A DNA stretch of 64,000 bases from contig NVWA01000008.1 in the NCBI GenBank assembly GCA_002746535.1, forward strand, positions 63,935-127,934, written 5' to 3'. A program made the translations under genes and the position numbers. The notes under the pieces were generated by a model. It was given only the letters and a program-made list of their open reading frames with translations, had not been told where the DNA came from and did no database searches. The DNA is from Planctomycetota bacterium. Its GTDB lineage: Bacteria; Planctomycetota; GCA-2746535. Numbering within the stretch: the first letter of the stretch is position 1; each line of letters starts with the position of its first letter. Shown piece by piece: positions 55,425 through 64,000 of the stretch.

Positions 55425-56651
55425 ATGGAAGGTTTCACAAGTAAATCCATCCACACTAAATTTTTGAAAAAAGATGCTCATGGGTCATTGCACATGCCTG
55501 TATATGATTGTGTCTCTTTTGAATTTGAATCATCGGAAGCAATTGTTGATGCTTTTGAAGGTAAAAAAGCAGCACATGCTTACACTAGAATTACAAACCC
55601 AACCATGGAACATTTTGAACAAAAAATACGTGCAGTGACGGGAGCTCAAGCAGTCTTGGCATTGTCTTCTGGCATGGCTGCTATTAGTAATCTAATCATG
55701 ACATTATGTGGAAGTGGTGATCATATCATTTGCAGTACATATTTATTTGGCAATACGAAATCCCTCTTGGATGTCACTCTAAAAAAATGGGGCTTGGAAG
55801 TTTCATTTGTTGACTTGGAAGATTTAGATGCGGTAAAAGCTGCTGTAACTGATAAGACGAGAATGATCTTTGGCGAAACAATTGCGAATCCTCAAATGAG
55901 AGTGATCGATATTCCTAATTTATCAAAAATTGCCAAAGAAAATGATATCCCATTAGTAATTGATTCAACGGTTACACCTCCATACCTTTTTGACGGTAAA
56001 GTACATGGTGCTGATATAGAAGTGATTTCTTCAACCAAATATATAAGTGGTGGTGCGACGAGCGTTGGCGGATTAATAATAGACCATGGTACTTTTGCCT
56101 GGAAAAAAAATATACATTTAGCAGATCTTGCAAAGAAAGTTGGTCCATTTGCATTGATAGCAAATCTTCGAAAAGAGGTCTATCGAAATTTAGGTGCTTG
56201 TATTTCCCCTCACAATGCTAACTTGCAAAGCTTGGGCTTAGATACGTTGGCCTTGAGAGCTGATAAGTCTTGCAAGAACACACTTGAGCTTGCGAAGTTT
56301 TTAGAAGGGAATGATAAAATCAAAAAAGTAAATTATCCTGGTTTGACTTCTTCTCCATACCATGAAATTAGTGATGTTTTATTTCCTAATTTACCTGGAT
56401 CAATCTTAACGTTTGATTGCGAGAGCAAGGAAGCCAGTTTTGTCTTAATGAATAAACTGCAAATGATAAGAAGATCAACAAATTTGAATGACAATAAGAC
56501 TTTGATCATACACCCCTCATCTACAATTTTTGCTGAGTTTTCTGAAGAAGAAAAACTAGAAATGGAAGTAACCCCAACATTATTGAGGTTGTCTGTCGGG
56601 ATTGAAGATATTGAAGATATAAAAAATGATTTACTCCAAGGATTAGAATAA
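55425..56651 (+). CDS. O-acetylhomoserine sulfhydrylase-like (Cys/Met metabolism PLP enzyme)
   Basis: 408 residues of the cystathionine-synthase/sulfhydrylase family. YTRITNPT at about 53-60, LALSSGMAAIS, PLP lysine K205 in SSTKYISGG, and the C-terminal RRSTNLNDNKTLIIHPSST are in place. Length and neighbours fit O-acetylhomoserine sulfhydrylase (MetY), which makes homocysteine. MetY of Wolinella takes sulfur from the HcyS thiocarboxylate. Here it is bracketed by the carrier and the E1-like gene. A methionine gamma-lyase or a cystathionine synthase cannot be ruled out from sequence alone. Confidence 0.85.
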   Translation: MEGFTSKSIHTKFLKKDAHGSLHMPVYDCVSFEFESSEAIVDAFEGKKAAHAYTRITNPTMEHFEQKIRAVTGAQAVLALSSGMAAISNLIMTLCGSGDHIICSTYLFGNTKSLLDVTLKKWGLEVSFVDLEDLDAVKAAVTDKTRMIFGETIANPQMRVIDIPNLSKIAKENDIPLVIDSTVTPPYLFDGKVHGADIEVISSTKYISGGATSVGGLIIDHGTFAWKKNIHLADLAKKVGPFALIANLRKEVYRNLGACISPHNANLQSLGLDTLALRADKSCKNTLELAKFLEGNDKIKKVNYPGLTSSPYHEISDVLFPNLPGSILTFDCESKEASFVLMNKLQMIRRSTNLNDNKTLIIHPSSTIFAEFSEEEKLEMEVTPTLLRLSVGIEDIEDIKNDLLQGLE

Positions 56652-56652
56652 C

Positions 56653-57462
56653 ATGAGAGACTTTACAGAAGATCAACTAGAGCGCTATAGTAGGCATATT
56701 TTACTACAAGATGTTGGTGTTGAAGGTCAAGAAAAAATTATGGATGCCAAAGTTTTTATTGTTGGTGCTGGTGGTCTAGGTGCTCCTGTAGCATTGTATT
56801 TAGCCGCTGCTGGTGTTGGTAAGATTGGTATTGCCGATTTTGATGTTGTTGATTTATCGAATTTACAAAGACAAGTAATACATTTTACTGATGATGTTGG
56901 AAAATTAAAAATAGATTCCGCCGCTGAAAAAATGAGAGCTATTAATCCTAATATAGAAGTAGATGCGATTAATGAAATGGTTGTTGCTGCAAATATAAGA
57001 GATCTTATAAAAGGTTATGACTTTGTTTTAGATGGAACGGATAATTTTTCAGCAAAATTTTTAATCAATGATGCTTGTGTAATGGAAGGCATCCCTTATA
57101 GCCATGGTGGTATTCTACGTTTTGATGGTCAAACAATGACGATTAAGCCTAAAGAGACAGCTTGTTATAGATGTGTTTTCAAACAACCACCTCCTGCAAA
57201 TGCTGTCCCAACTTGTTCGCAAGCAGGTGTTTTAGGTGCTATTGCAGGCATGTTAGGAACTATGCAGGCGGCAGAATGTTTGAAGTTTATTACGGGAGCC
57301 GGTGATTTGTTAACTAATAAATTGCTTTCGTTTAATGCTAAAACAATGGACTTTAGAAAAGTGAATATCAAGAGAAACCCAAACTGTGCTGTTTGTGGTG
57401 ACAGCCCAACGATTACTGAGTTGAGTGATGGTGAACAAGCTGTTTGTGATATAAAAAAGTAG
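56653..57462 (+). CDS. E1-like adenylyltransferase (ThiF/MoeB/HcyF-type)
   Basis: Adenylates the C-terminal Gly of the sulfur carrier so that sulfide can attack. 269 residues. ATP site GAGGLG at 38-43; DLSNLQRQV follows; two zinc-binding CxxC pairs (C171/C174 and C245/C248) and C188 in VPTCSQAG are present. No rhodanese domain follows, unlike the MoeB-MOCS3 long form, in keeping with direct use of sulfide. Starts one base after the preceding stop. Functionally closest to HcyF of Wolinella, judged by context. Confidence 0.9.
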   Translation: MRDFTEDQLERYSRHILLQDVGVEGQEKIMDAKVFIVGAGGLGAPVALYLAAAGVGKIGIADFDVVDLSNLQRQVIHFTDDVGKLKIDSAAEKMRAINPNIEVDAINEMVVAANIRDLIKGYDFVLDGTDNFSAKFLINDACVMEGIPYSHGGILRFDGQTMTIKPKETACYRCVFKQPPPANAVPTCSQAGVLGAIAGMLGTMQAAECLKFITGAGDLLTNKLLSFNAKTMDFRKVNIKRNPNCAVCGDSPTITELSDGEQAVCDIKK

Positions 57463-57472
57463 GTATATTTAA

Positions 57473-57880
57473 ATGGAATTGAAAATTATTGGATCAGTCT
57501 ACGAGAAATTAATAGAGATATCTCGAGAAGGAATACCAAATGAAATTTGTGGCTATTTATCAGGTGCAGATGATGTTTGTGAAGAGCTTCATCAACTTGA
57601 AAATATAAGTGATACGCCAGAAGTCTTTTTTAATTTTAATCCAAAAGATCAGTTTGCTGTTACAAAAGAGATTAGAGAAAAAGGAACTAAGTTTTTAGTT
57701 TGTTTTCATAGTCATCCCATTGGTGGGGAATCTCTTTCGAAAGATGATAAAAAATTACTAATCGATAAAAGTATGAAATACATAATAGTATCTTTACGAC
57801 TATCAGTACCAGTTGTGAATGCTTGGTCTTTTGATGGTGAAGAATATAAGCCACTAACTATAAGTATATTGGAGAAATAA
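57473..57880 (+). CDS. JAMM/Mov34 metalloprotease (Mec+/HcyD-like)
   Basis: Zinc isopeptidase-like protease of 135 residues. The JAMM site is complete: E24 in NEICGYL, then H79-x-H81-P-x6-S89-x2-D92. In Mycobacterium the Mec+ protease releases cysteine from CysO; in Wolinella HcyD trims the carrier before activation. Since the carrier here ends in two extra residues, trimming is the most likely job; release of a carrier-bound product is possible too. It follows the E1-like gene by 10 bases. Confidence 0.9.
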   Translation: MELKIIGSVYEKLIEISREGIPNEICGYLSGADDVCEELHQLENISDTPEVFFNFNPKDQFAVTKEIREKGTKFLVCFHSHPIGGESLSKDDKKLLIDKSMKYIIVSLRLSVPVVNAWSFDGEEYKPLTISILEK

Positions 57881-57881
57881 A

Positions 57882-60224
57882 ATGAAGTTTTATCAAACAG
57901 CTGACACCTTAATTGCGGAACAGGATCAGTTTGATCTGGATGTAAATGATTTTATTGCTGGCAAAATTGAACCAGTTAAATTTAAGGCTATTCGCGTAGC
58001 TCATGGTGTATATGAACAAAGAAAAGAAGAAACCTACATGATCCGTATTCGTTGTGCTGCCGGTGGCATCACACCTTCTCAATTTAAAGTAGTTGGGGAA
58101 CTTGCTGAAAAATACGGTAGTGGAGAAGTTCATGTTACGACTAGACAGGAAGTTCAAATTCATTATGTGAGAGCTGAAAATATCCTACGAGTCATCAGAG
58201 GTCTAAATGTTGTCAGTTTATCATCACGAGGCGGCGGTGGAAATACCATTAGAAATATATTAACGCCACCTGATTCTGGCATTGATCCTGATGAAGAATT
58301 TGATGTAGATCCTTATGCCATAGCATTAACATCTAGATTAATTCAAGAACCAGATAGTTGGAATTTACCAAGAAAGTTCAAAATAAATTTTTCAAATTCA
58401 AAAGCTGATAAATCTTATACCCAAGCAACTTGTCTTGGATTTGTAGCGCTCATGAAAGACGGCAAAAAAGGCTTTTATGTTACTTGTGCTGGTGGAATGG
58501 GTGCCAAACCAATGGTTGGGCATACATTGATTGACTGGATTCCGGATGCACAAGTTTATCACGTTGCCAGAGCACTCAAAACGATGTTTGATAAGAATGG
58601 CAATCGAAGAAGTCGAACAACAAATCGAATAAAATTTTTATGGAAAAAAATAGGCGAAGATTCATTTCAAGATTTATTTTTAGAAGAATATAACAAAATT
58701 AAAGATGATGCTAGTCTAGCTCTTAATCTTATTGAGCTTGATAATAGTACTGTTGTTGAATCTTCTTTATCTGTAGAAGTTGTCGATAAACCTGAATTTG
58801 AAATTTGGAAAAAACGATTTGTTAATAAACAAAAACAAGAAGGTTTATTTTCTATCTTGTTACCTTTAAAACTAGGAGATATTGAGCATAGTGAAGTTAA
58901 TCGCTTGGCGGATTTTTTAGAAAATTTTGGCGATAATACAATTCGTTGTACGAGAGCTCAAAATCTTTTATTAAGAAACATTCCTGAAAAATATTTGGGC
59001 AATGCGTTCAATACAATTCAAAAAATTGAAACGTTATCTGATAGAGCTTCTTTTATTGGTCAAATGGTTAATTGTACTGGAGCCAGTACATGTAAACTTG
59101 GAATTTGTTTACCAAGAGGATTGAGTTCAGCGATTAGTTCACGACTTGTAGGTAGTGATTTAGATTTAGATAGATTAAGTGATTTTAAATTAAATATGTC
59201 TGGTTGTCCAAATACTTGTGGATTGCATCATATCGCAGATTTAGGCTTTTTTGGAAAAGTATCACGGCATAACGGGAAAATGTATCCGGGATATAATGTG
59301 TTAGCCGGTGCTCAGCTAGCTATGGGTGATACTAAATATGCTGAAAAAGTTTCAACGATCAGCTCGAAAGCGGTTCCTGATTTTGTACATGATTTTTTAG
59401 AAGACTACTTAACAAAGATGGATTCTGTTGGATCTTATAAAGAGTATTTAGAAGTTGCTGGCATTGATAAAATTAAATCACTGTGTGAACATTATAAAGA
59501 TATTCCTGATTTCGATGATGATCAAAGTTCTTATATTGATTTTGGTGCTACTAAACCTTTATCTCTTGAGGAAATAGGTACAGCCGAATGTTCTGCAGGA
59601 ATGTTTGATATGATTGATGTTGATAAAAAATTAATTAATTTGCACAATAAAAGACTTTCGGAAGCAACAACAGAAGAAGATGAGCAAAAAGCATTGTACA
59701 AAGTGCTATTTTCCTCATCGAGAATGTTATTAGTTACAAGAGGGTTAGATGCTAAAAAGGAGTCAGATGCTTTTGCAATGTTTAAAAAACATTTTATTGA
59801 AGCAGGATTAATTGATGAGAAATTCGGTGATGTGGTAACACTTGGCAAATTAAATGTAGTAAGTGAATTGGTTAATCACAAAGACCTTATCGTTGAATTA
59901 TCTGCTGAAGTAATCAAATTACATAAAAGTATGGATGATTCTTTAAGATTTAATATTGAAAACAAAAAGGTTGCTGAAGAGAAATCTGTTGCCGTTGATG
60001 AAATCACATTCAAAGATTTCAGAGGTGTGGCTTGTCCTATGAACTTCGTGAAAACAAAAATGGTTTTAGCCTCATTAAAGGGTGGCGATAAGTTAAAAAT
60101 ATTATTGGATGATGGTGAGCCAATAAATAATGTCCCTAATTCTGTGAAATTAGAAGGGCATAAAATCCTTGAGCAAAGTCAAGAGACCGAAGGTCATTGG
60201 CAAGTGTTAATTGAAAAGGCTTAG
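57882..60224 (+). CDS. Sulfite/nitrite reductase with C-terminal TusA domain
   Basis: 780 residues. Residues 1-500 are a sirohaem/4Fe-4S reductase: RIRCAAGGITP and VHVTTRQEVQIHYV at the N-terminus, and cluster cysteines C398, C404 (C-x5-C) and C442, C446 (C-x3-C). Residues about 560-690 form a helical segment I do not recognise. Residues 705-780 are a TusA-like sulfur-transfer domain with C718-P719 (GVACPMNFVKTKMVLASL). Located among the sulfur genes, it should make sulfide from sulfite; no flavoprotein subunit is present, so ferredoxin is the likely donor. The TusA domain may carry the product as a persulfide. Confidence 0.85.
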   Translation: MKFYQTADTLIAEQDQFDLDVNDFIAGKIEPVKFKAIRVAHGVYEQRKEETYMIRIRCAAGGITPSQFKVVGELAEKYGSGEVHVTTRQEVQIHYVRAENILRVIRGLNVVSLSSRGGGGNTIRNILTPPDSGIDPDEEFDVDPYAIALTSRLIQEPDSWNLPRKFKINFSNSKADKSYTQATCLGFVALMKDGKKGFYVTCAGGMGAKPMVGHTLIDWIPDAQVYHVARALKTMFDKNGNRRSRTTNRIKFLWKKIGEDSFQDLFLEEYNKIKDDASLALNLIELDNSTVVESSLSVEVVDKPEFEIWKKRFVNKQKQEGLFSILLPLKLGDIEHSEVNRLADFLENFGDNTIRCTRAQNLLLRNIPEKYLGNAFNTIQKIETLSDRASFIGQMVNCTGASTCKLGICLPRGLSSAISSRLVGSDLDLDRLSDFKLNMSGCPNTCGLHHIADLGFFGKVSRHNGKMYPGYNVLAGAQLAMGDTKYAEKVSTISSKAVPDFVHDFLEDYLTKMDSVGSYKEYLEVAGIDKIKSLCEHYKDIPDFDDDQSSYIDFGATKPLSLEEIGTAECSAGMFDMIDVDKKLINLHNKRLSEATTEEDEQKALYKVLFSSSRMLLVTRGLDAKKESDAFAMFKKHFIEAGLIDEKFGDVVTLGKLNVVSELVNHKDLIVELSAEVIKLHKSMDDSLRFNIENKKVAEEKSVAVDEITFKDFRGVACPMNFVKTKMVLASLKGGDKLKILLDDGEPINNVPNSVKLEGHKILEQSQETEGHWQVLIEKA

Positions 60225-60228
60225 TGAT

Positions 60229-60963
60229 ATGAGTGAAAAATTACAACAGTATCTTGATGAGACTAAAGATTTAGATGCCCTACAATTAGTTGAATGGGGG
60301 TTGTCAACATTTGGTAAAAATAAAATTGCTTTAGCATCCAGTTTAGGTGCAGAAGATCAAGTTCTTACGCAAATGATTTTGAAAGTTGATTCCCATGCTA
60401 GAATATTCACCTTAGATACAGGTCGACAATTTCAAGAAAACTATGATGTGATGACTGCTAGTATTGAAAAATATGATTTTAATTATGAAGTCTGTTTTCC
60501 AGAAGTTGAAGCGGTACAAAATCTAATGAACCGCGGTGGACCAAATTTATTTTATAATAGTATTGAAGATAGAAAAGCTTGTTGTGAAGTTAGAAAAATG
60601 GCACCGCTAAGAAAAAAATTGTCGACGGTAGATTGTTGGGCTACTGGTTTAAGGAGTCAGCAGTCGGTAACAAGGACAGATACTCCTTCTGTTGAATGGG
60701 ATGATAATTTTGGTATTTTCAAAATTAATCCATTAATAAATTGGTCAGAAAATAGTGTTTGGGATTTCATCAAAGAAAATGAAATCCCTTATAATAAATT
60801 ACATGATAAGGGGTTTCCAAGTATAGGATGCCAACCATGTACACGAGCTGTAAAAGAGGGTGAAGATGTTCGTGGTGGTCGTTGGTGGTGGGAAACACCA
60901 GAGCAAAAAGAATGTGGCTTGCACATGAAAGATGGCAAGTTAGTTAGAAAGTCAACAGATTAA
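60229..60963 (+). CDS. cysH: Adenylyl-sulfate (APS) reductase, 4Fe-4S type
   Basis: Reduces APS to sulfite. About 244 residues. [23 protein letters not shown] and the [12 protein letters not shown] strand are in place. The iron-sulfur cysteines are complete (CC at 118-119 and C-x2-C at 201/204), with catalytic Cys229 in KECGLH. The cluster cysteines place it among APS, not PAPS, reductases. The ATG at 60229 follows the reductase stop by 4 bases; a TTG start would overlap it. Confidence 0.93.
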   Translation: MSEKLQQYLDETKDLDALQLVEWGLSTFGKNKIALASSLGAEDQVLTQMILKVDSHARIFTLDTGRQFQENYDVMTASIEKYDFNYEVCFPEVEAVQNLMNRGGPNLFYNSIEDRKACCEVRKMAPLRKKLSTVDCWATGLRSQQSVTRTDTPSVEWDDNFGIFKINPLINWSENSVWDFIKENEIPYNKLHDKGFPSIGCQPCTRAVKEGEDVRGGRWWWETPEQKECGLHMKDGKLVRKSTD

Positions 60964-60977
60964 AAGAAAGTATTAAA

Positions 60978-61859
60978 ATGGATCGTATAGAAAAACTTGA
61001 AGCTCAAAGTGTTCATATTTTGAGAGAGGCGTATCGTGAATTTAAAGACCTTGTGATGCTTTGGTCAGTCGGTAAAGATAGCACCGTGTTATTGTGGTTG
61101 GCAAGAAAAGCATTTTTCGGTCATGTGCCTTTTCCGTTAGTTCATATAGACACACATTATAAAATTCCTCAAATGATTGAATATAGAGATAATTTAGCCG
61201 CTGAATGGAAGCTAAATATGGTTTATGGTCAGAATAAAGAAGCCTTAAAAAATAAGCAGACTTATCCCGACGGTAACCTTGATAGAATTTCTTGCTGTAA
61301 AAATTTAAAAAGTGAAGCGCTAAAACATACGCTATCTGGTGAATGGGAGCGGTTTAGATTCAATCATGATAAAGGTGAATATGATGTGGATACTAATAAA
61401 GAACCATATACAGGTGTTATTGTTGGAGTTCGAGCTGATGAAGAAGGTAGTCGATCAAAGGAACGTTATTTTTCCCCAAGAGATAAAGAAAATGACTGGG
61501 ATGTAGATGACCAACCACCTGAATTTTGGAATCAATATAAAACTGATTTTGCTCCTGGAACGCACTTGAGAATTCATCCTCTGTTAGATTGGACTGAACT
61601 TAATATTTGGGAATATATTCAAAAAGAAGATATTCCAATAGTTGATTTGTATTTTGATCGAGGTGAAGGCCAGAGATATAGAAGTTTAGGCTGTTATCCA
61701 TGTACTACTCCAGTTGAATCAACTGCAAAGAATATTCCTGAAATTATTGAGGAATTAAAAAGTGGTAAATTTGCAAATGTTGCCGAGAGATCTGGGCGAG
61801 CACAAGATAAAGAAGATGGTGGTGGGTTAGAAACCCTTCGTCGCGACGGGTATATGTAA
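60978..61859 (+). CDS. cysD: Sulfate adenylyltransferase subunit 2
   Basis: ATP sulfurylase catalytic subunit, forming APS from sulfate and ATP. 293 residues. The PP-loop is SVGKDST near residue 31; [35 protein letters not shown] and [11 protein letters not shown] are in family order, and the C-terminal [12 protein letters not shown]...LRRDGYM is typical. It follows cysH and precedes its regulatory partner cysN. Confidence 0.97.
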   Translation: MDRIEKLEAQSVHILREAYREFKDLVMLWSVGKDSTVLLWLARKAFFGHVPFPLVHIDTHYKIPQMIEYRDNLAAEWKLNMVYGQNKEALKNKQTYPDGNLDRISCCKNLKSEALKHTLSGEWERFRFNHDKGEYDVDTNKEPYTGVIVGVRADEEGSRSKERYFSPRDKENDWDVDDQPPEFWNQYKTDFAPGTHLRIHPLLDWTELNIWEYIQKEDIPIVDLYFDRGEGQRYRSLGCYPCTTPVESTAKNIPEIIEELKSGKFANVAERSGRAQDKEDGGGLETLRRDGYM

Positions 61860-61918
61860 ACTGAAATAGAATTATATGGATGTCTTTGTATGGGCATTCC
61901 AAAAAAGGAGAAAAGTTC

Positions 61919-63751
61919 GTGACTGAGCAAACAAACGAATTGGTAAAAATAGAAGAAGATAAAGAGCAAATGAGTATCGTGATTGTCGGTCACGTTGATC
62001 ACGGTAAAAGTACCGTAATTGGTCGCCTATTAGCTGACACAGGATCATTGCCCGATGGCAAGTTAGAAGCTGTCAGAAGAAATTGTGAATTAAATTCAAA
62101 ACCTTTTGAATATGCTTTTTTGCTGGATGCCTTAAAAAATGAACAAGCACAAGGCATTACGATTGATACAGCGCGCTGTTTTTTTCAATCTGATTTAAGA
62201 CACTATATCATTATTGATGCGCCAGGTCACATTGAGTTTTTAAAAAATATGGTGACAGGTGCTGCGAGAGCTCAGGCCGCTTTGTTGGTTATAGATGCCA
62301 AAGAAGGTATTCGTGAAAATTCTAAAAGGCATGGTTATTTAATATCTATGCTAGGAATTAAAGACGTTGTAGTTTTAGTAAATAAACTTGATTTAGTCGA
62401 TTACAGTGAAAAAGTTTTCAATGATATCAAAGAGGAGTTCACTGGTTTTCTAAAAAAATTAAATGTTACACCAATAAACTTTATCCCTATATCTGCAAGA
62501 GAAGGTGAAAATATTGCTAATCATTCATCAGAAATGAAATGGTATAAAGGTCCGAATGTTTTAAAGCAATTAGATTTATTTGAGGTCGTTAATGATAAGG
62601 GTGATCAACCATTTAGGTTACCTGTCCAAGATATTTATAAATTTACCCAACAAAACGATGATCGTAGAATTGTTGCAGGTACTGTTGTCTCAGGGAAAAT
62701 TGACGTTGGTGATGAGGTTACATTTTACCCTTCTGGAAAAAAGTCGACGATATCAAAAATTGAAATGTTTAATACGCCAGAAAAAACAACGGCTACTGTT
62801 GGCGAAGTCTGTGGCTATAGCTTAAGTACTCAAATATACACTAAAGCTGGTGAGATGATGGTGAAAAGTTCAGAGGAGCCACCTAAAGTAAGTAATCGGT
62901 TTAGAGTAAACATATTCTGGGTTGGTAAAGCACCTATGATAAAAGGAAAGAATTATAAACTTAAATTACATGCGACTAGTTCCCCAGTAAAATTGGTAGA
63001 TATTCTTAATGTTTTGGATGCCTCGGATTTAACATCAGTTGCTAATAAACAACAAGTTGATAGACATGATGTAGCCGAATGTGTTTTTGAAACAACTAAG
63101 CCCGTTGCCTTTGATTTAAGTAGTGATATTGAAGGTACCAGCCGAGTGGTGATTGTGGATAATTTTGAAATTGCAGGTGGCGGTATTATATTTCATGATA
63201 TTCAAGAAGAAAACACAACCTTAAAGCAATATATTGAGAACCGTGAAGAAGCATGGGTAAAAGGCGAAATCAGTGAGTTAGATAGGTCGGTTGTTTATGG
63301 TCACAAATCTAAATTCATTTTAATTACAGGAAGTGATGAGCAGGGCTGTAAGTCAATTGCCGTAGCTCTAGAAAAGAAATTGTTTGATAGTAAGTTTAAA
63401 GCCTATTATTTGGGTATGTCTAATTTGCTAACTACCATGGGGGAAAATCGTGGTAGTGTACTTGATCAAAATGAACAAATAAAATGGCTAGGCGAATTGG
63501 CTAGATTTTTTACTGGTTCTGGACAAATCTTTATATCAGCAATATCACACTTAGATGATTTTGATATTGAAAATTTAAAGGTTCTAAATTCACCTAGCGA
63601 TATCTTAGTTGTCAATGTAGGTGAAAACCAACTTAATAAATATAAAGTTGATTTGGATTTAGAGCAAATCTCAGAAGTTGATGATAGCGTTGGTAAAATA
63701 GTTCAGTTGCTTCATGATGAGCATATATTGCAGGTTGAGTATTACCTATAA
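61919..63751 (+). CDS. cysN: Sulfate adenylyltransferase GTPase subunit with a decayed APS-kinase domain
   Basis: GTPase subunit of ATP sulfurylase fused to a CysC-like region. About 610 residues. Start taken as the GTG at 61919, which has AAGGAG 8 bases upstream; an ATG at 61880 lacks one. GTPase motifs [14 protein letters not shown] and NKLD are intact. Two beta-barrel domains follow. From about residue 450 the APS-kinase-like region begins ([23 protein letters not shown]). Its Walker A is altered to GSDEQGCKS, with Cys where the Lys should be, and the rest is diverged, so kinase activity is unlikely. The pathway here uses APS reductase, which needs no PAPS. Confidence 0.88.
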   Translation: MTEQTNELVKIEEDKEQMSIVIVGHVDHGKSTVIGRLLADTGSLPDGKLEAVRRNCELNSKPFEYAFLLDALKNEQAQGITIDTARCFFQSDLRHYIIIDAPGHIEFLKNMVTGAARAQAALLVIDAKEGIRENSKRHGYLISMLGIKDVVVLVNKLDLVDYSEKVFNDIKEEFTGFLKKLNVTPINFIPISAREGENIANHSSEMKWYKGPNVLKQLDLFEVVNDKGDQPFRLPVQDIYKFTQQNDDRRIVAGTVVSGKIDVGDEVTFYPSGKKSTISKIEMFNTPEKTTATVGEVCGYSLSTQIYTKAGEMMVKSSEEPPKVSNRFRVNIFWVGKAPMIKGKNYKLKLHATSSPVKLVDILNVLDASDLTSVANKQQVDRHDVAECVFETTKPVAFDLSSDIEGTSRVVIVDNFEIAGGGIIFHDIQEENTTLKQYIENREEAWVKGEISELDRSVVYGHKSKFILITGSDEQGCKSIAVALEKKLFDSKFKAYYLGMSNLLTTMGENRGSVLDQNEQIKWLGELARFFTGSGQIFISAISHLDDFDIENLKVLNSPSDILVVNVGENQLNKYKVDLDLEQISEVDDSVGKIVQLLHDEHILQVEYYL

Positions 63752-63806
63752 TTTAATATTGCTTTCATAAAAATTTAAAATATTTCTGAAACTTAGGAGT
63801 CTTCTT

Positions 63807-64000
63807 ATGAATAACAGTAACCATCTGTTTTTGTTTTTAATCTTTTTCATTTGTGGAGTATCAATATTAGCCAGTGATAAAAAGAATAAAAGTGTTGAAG
63901 AATTCTCCGAAAATGGTGTATTGGTTAATATAAAAAAGTTTTATGTTGAAGTAAAATCCTTGGATGTCAAAACAGATAAAAAGAAAAGCTTATCTTCTTA
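63807..64000 (+). CDS. Start of an exported protein (3' end outside window)
   Basis: A new frame starts at the ATG at 63807 with AGGAG about 7 bases upstream and remains open to the window end (64 residues visible). Residues 5-22 form a signal peptide (HLFLFLIFFICGVSILAS), then a Lys/Ser-rich segment follows. The family cannot be told. It lies 55 bases after cysN and may be a separate unit. Confidence 0.6.
   Translation, partial: MNNSNHLFLFLIFFICGVSILASDKKNKSVEEFSENGVLVNIKKFYVEVKSLDVKTDKKKSLSS

Noticed and set aside
54273-63751. Thiamine or molybdopterin synthesis as the role of the ThiS/E1-like genes
   Set aside because: No thiG, thiH, moaE or moeA neighbour; all surrounding genes belong to sulfate reduction and Cys/Met synthesis, and the carrier has the extra C-terminal residues of the CysO/HcyS type.

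Overview
The window is an AT-rich chromosomal segment (roughly one-third G+C by eye), densely coding on both strands, from a Gram-negative-type, flagellated bacterium. The gene mix suggests the PVC group, with a planctomycete or lentisphaeral relative most likely. The pointers are tandem PhyH dioxygenases, an S1-type sulfatase, a long MoxR/DUF58/von Willebrand operon ending in a cyclase-repeat protein and an NPCBM protein, a eukaryote-like UDP-glucose dehydrogenase, and an RNase E/G with a long charged tail. This placement rests on family knowledge, not on a search. No rRNA, tRNA, CRISPR array, insertion sequence or prophage was recognised.

Layout. 1-6.5 kb is an accessory region: the end of a secreted protein, two tandem PhyH dioxygenases with duplicated upstream regions, decayed glycosidase-like and NHL-like genes, an esterase and a sulfatase. 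6.5-11.7 kb (minus) holds two paralogous AAA+ activators of the sigma-54 type with a winged helix in place of Fis, plus a MOSC protein. 11.9-14.7 kb (plus) holds a methyltransferase, a FeeM-like N-acyltransferase and a transglutaminase. 14.8-27 kb is housekeeping: topA, an amidase, gpsA, plsY, a ketoacyl synthase, secA, a purine nucleoside phosphorylase and an RNase E/G. 27.8-40.1 kb is one eight-gene MoxR-vWA operon of envelope proteins. 40.1-47.4 kb (minus) holds ugd and a flagellar control cluster (flhA-flhF-flhG-orf-fliA-orf). 47.6-52.7 kb holds an ApaG-HspQ fusion and a three-gene HscC-type Hsp70 operon with a membrane J-like partner that lacks HPD. 53.9-63.8 kb is a sulfur assimilation locus.

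The sulfur locus is the most coherent system. An Rrf2 regulator with two matching operator-like sites around its promoter precedes cysK, a ThiS-like sulfur carrier, an O-acetylhomoserine sulfhydrylase-like enzyme, an E1-like adenylyltransferase, a JAMM protease, a sulfite reductase fused to TusA, APS reductase (cysH), cysD and cysN. The carrier carries two residues after its Gly-Gly, so it should need trimming by the JAMM protease. Together these genes read as a complete route from sulfate to sulfide to a protein thiocarboxylate to homocysteine, as described for HcyS/HcyD/HcyF/MetY of Wolinella, with a parallel CysK route to cysteine. The cysN gene carries a decayed APS-kinase domain, which fits direct APS reduction.

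Several start codons were moved downstream of the longest reading frame because of Shine-Dalgarno position or family length. Promoter calls are by eye. Six candidates share an unusually uniform 16-bp spacer.
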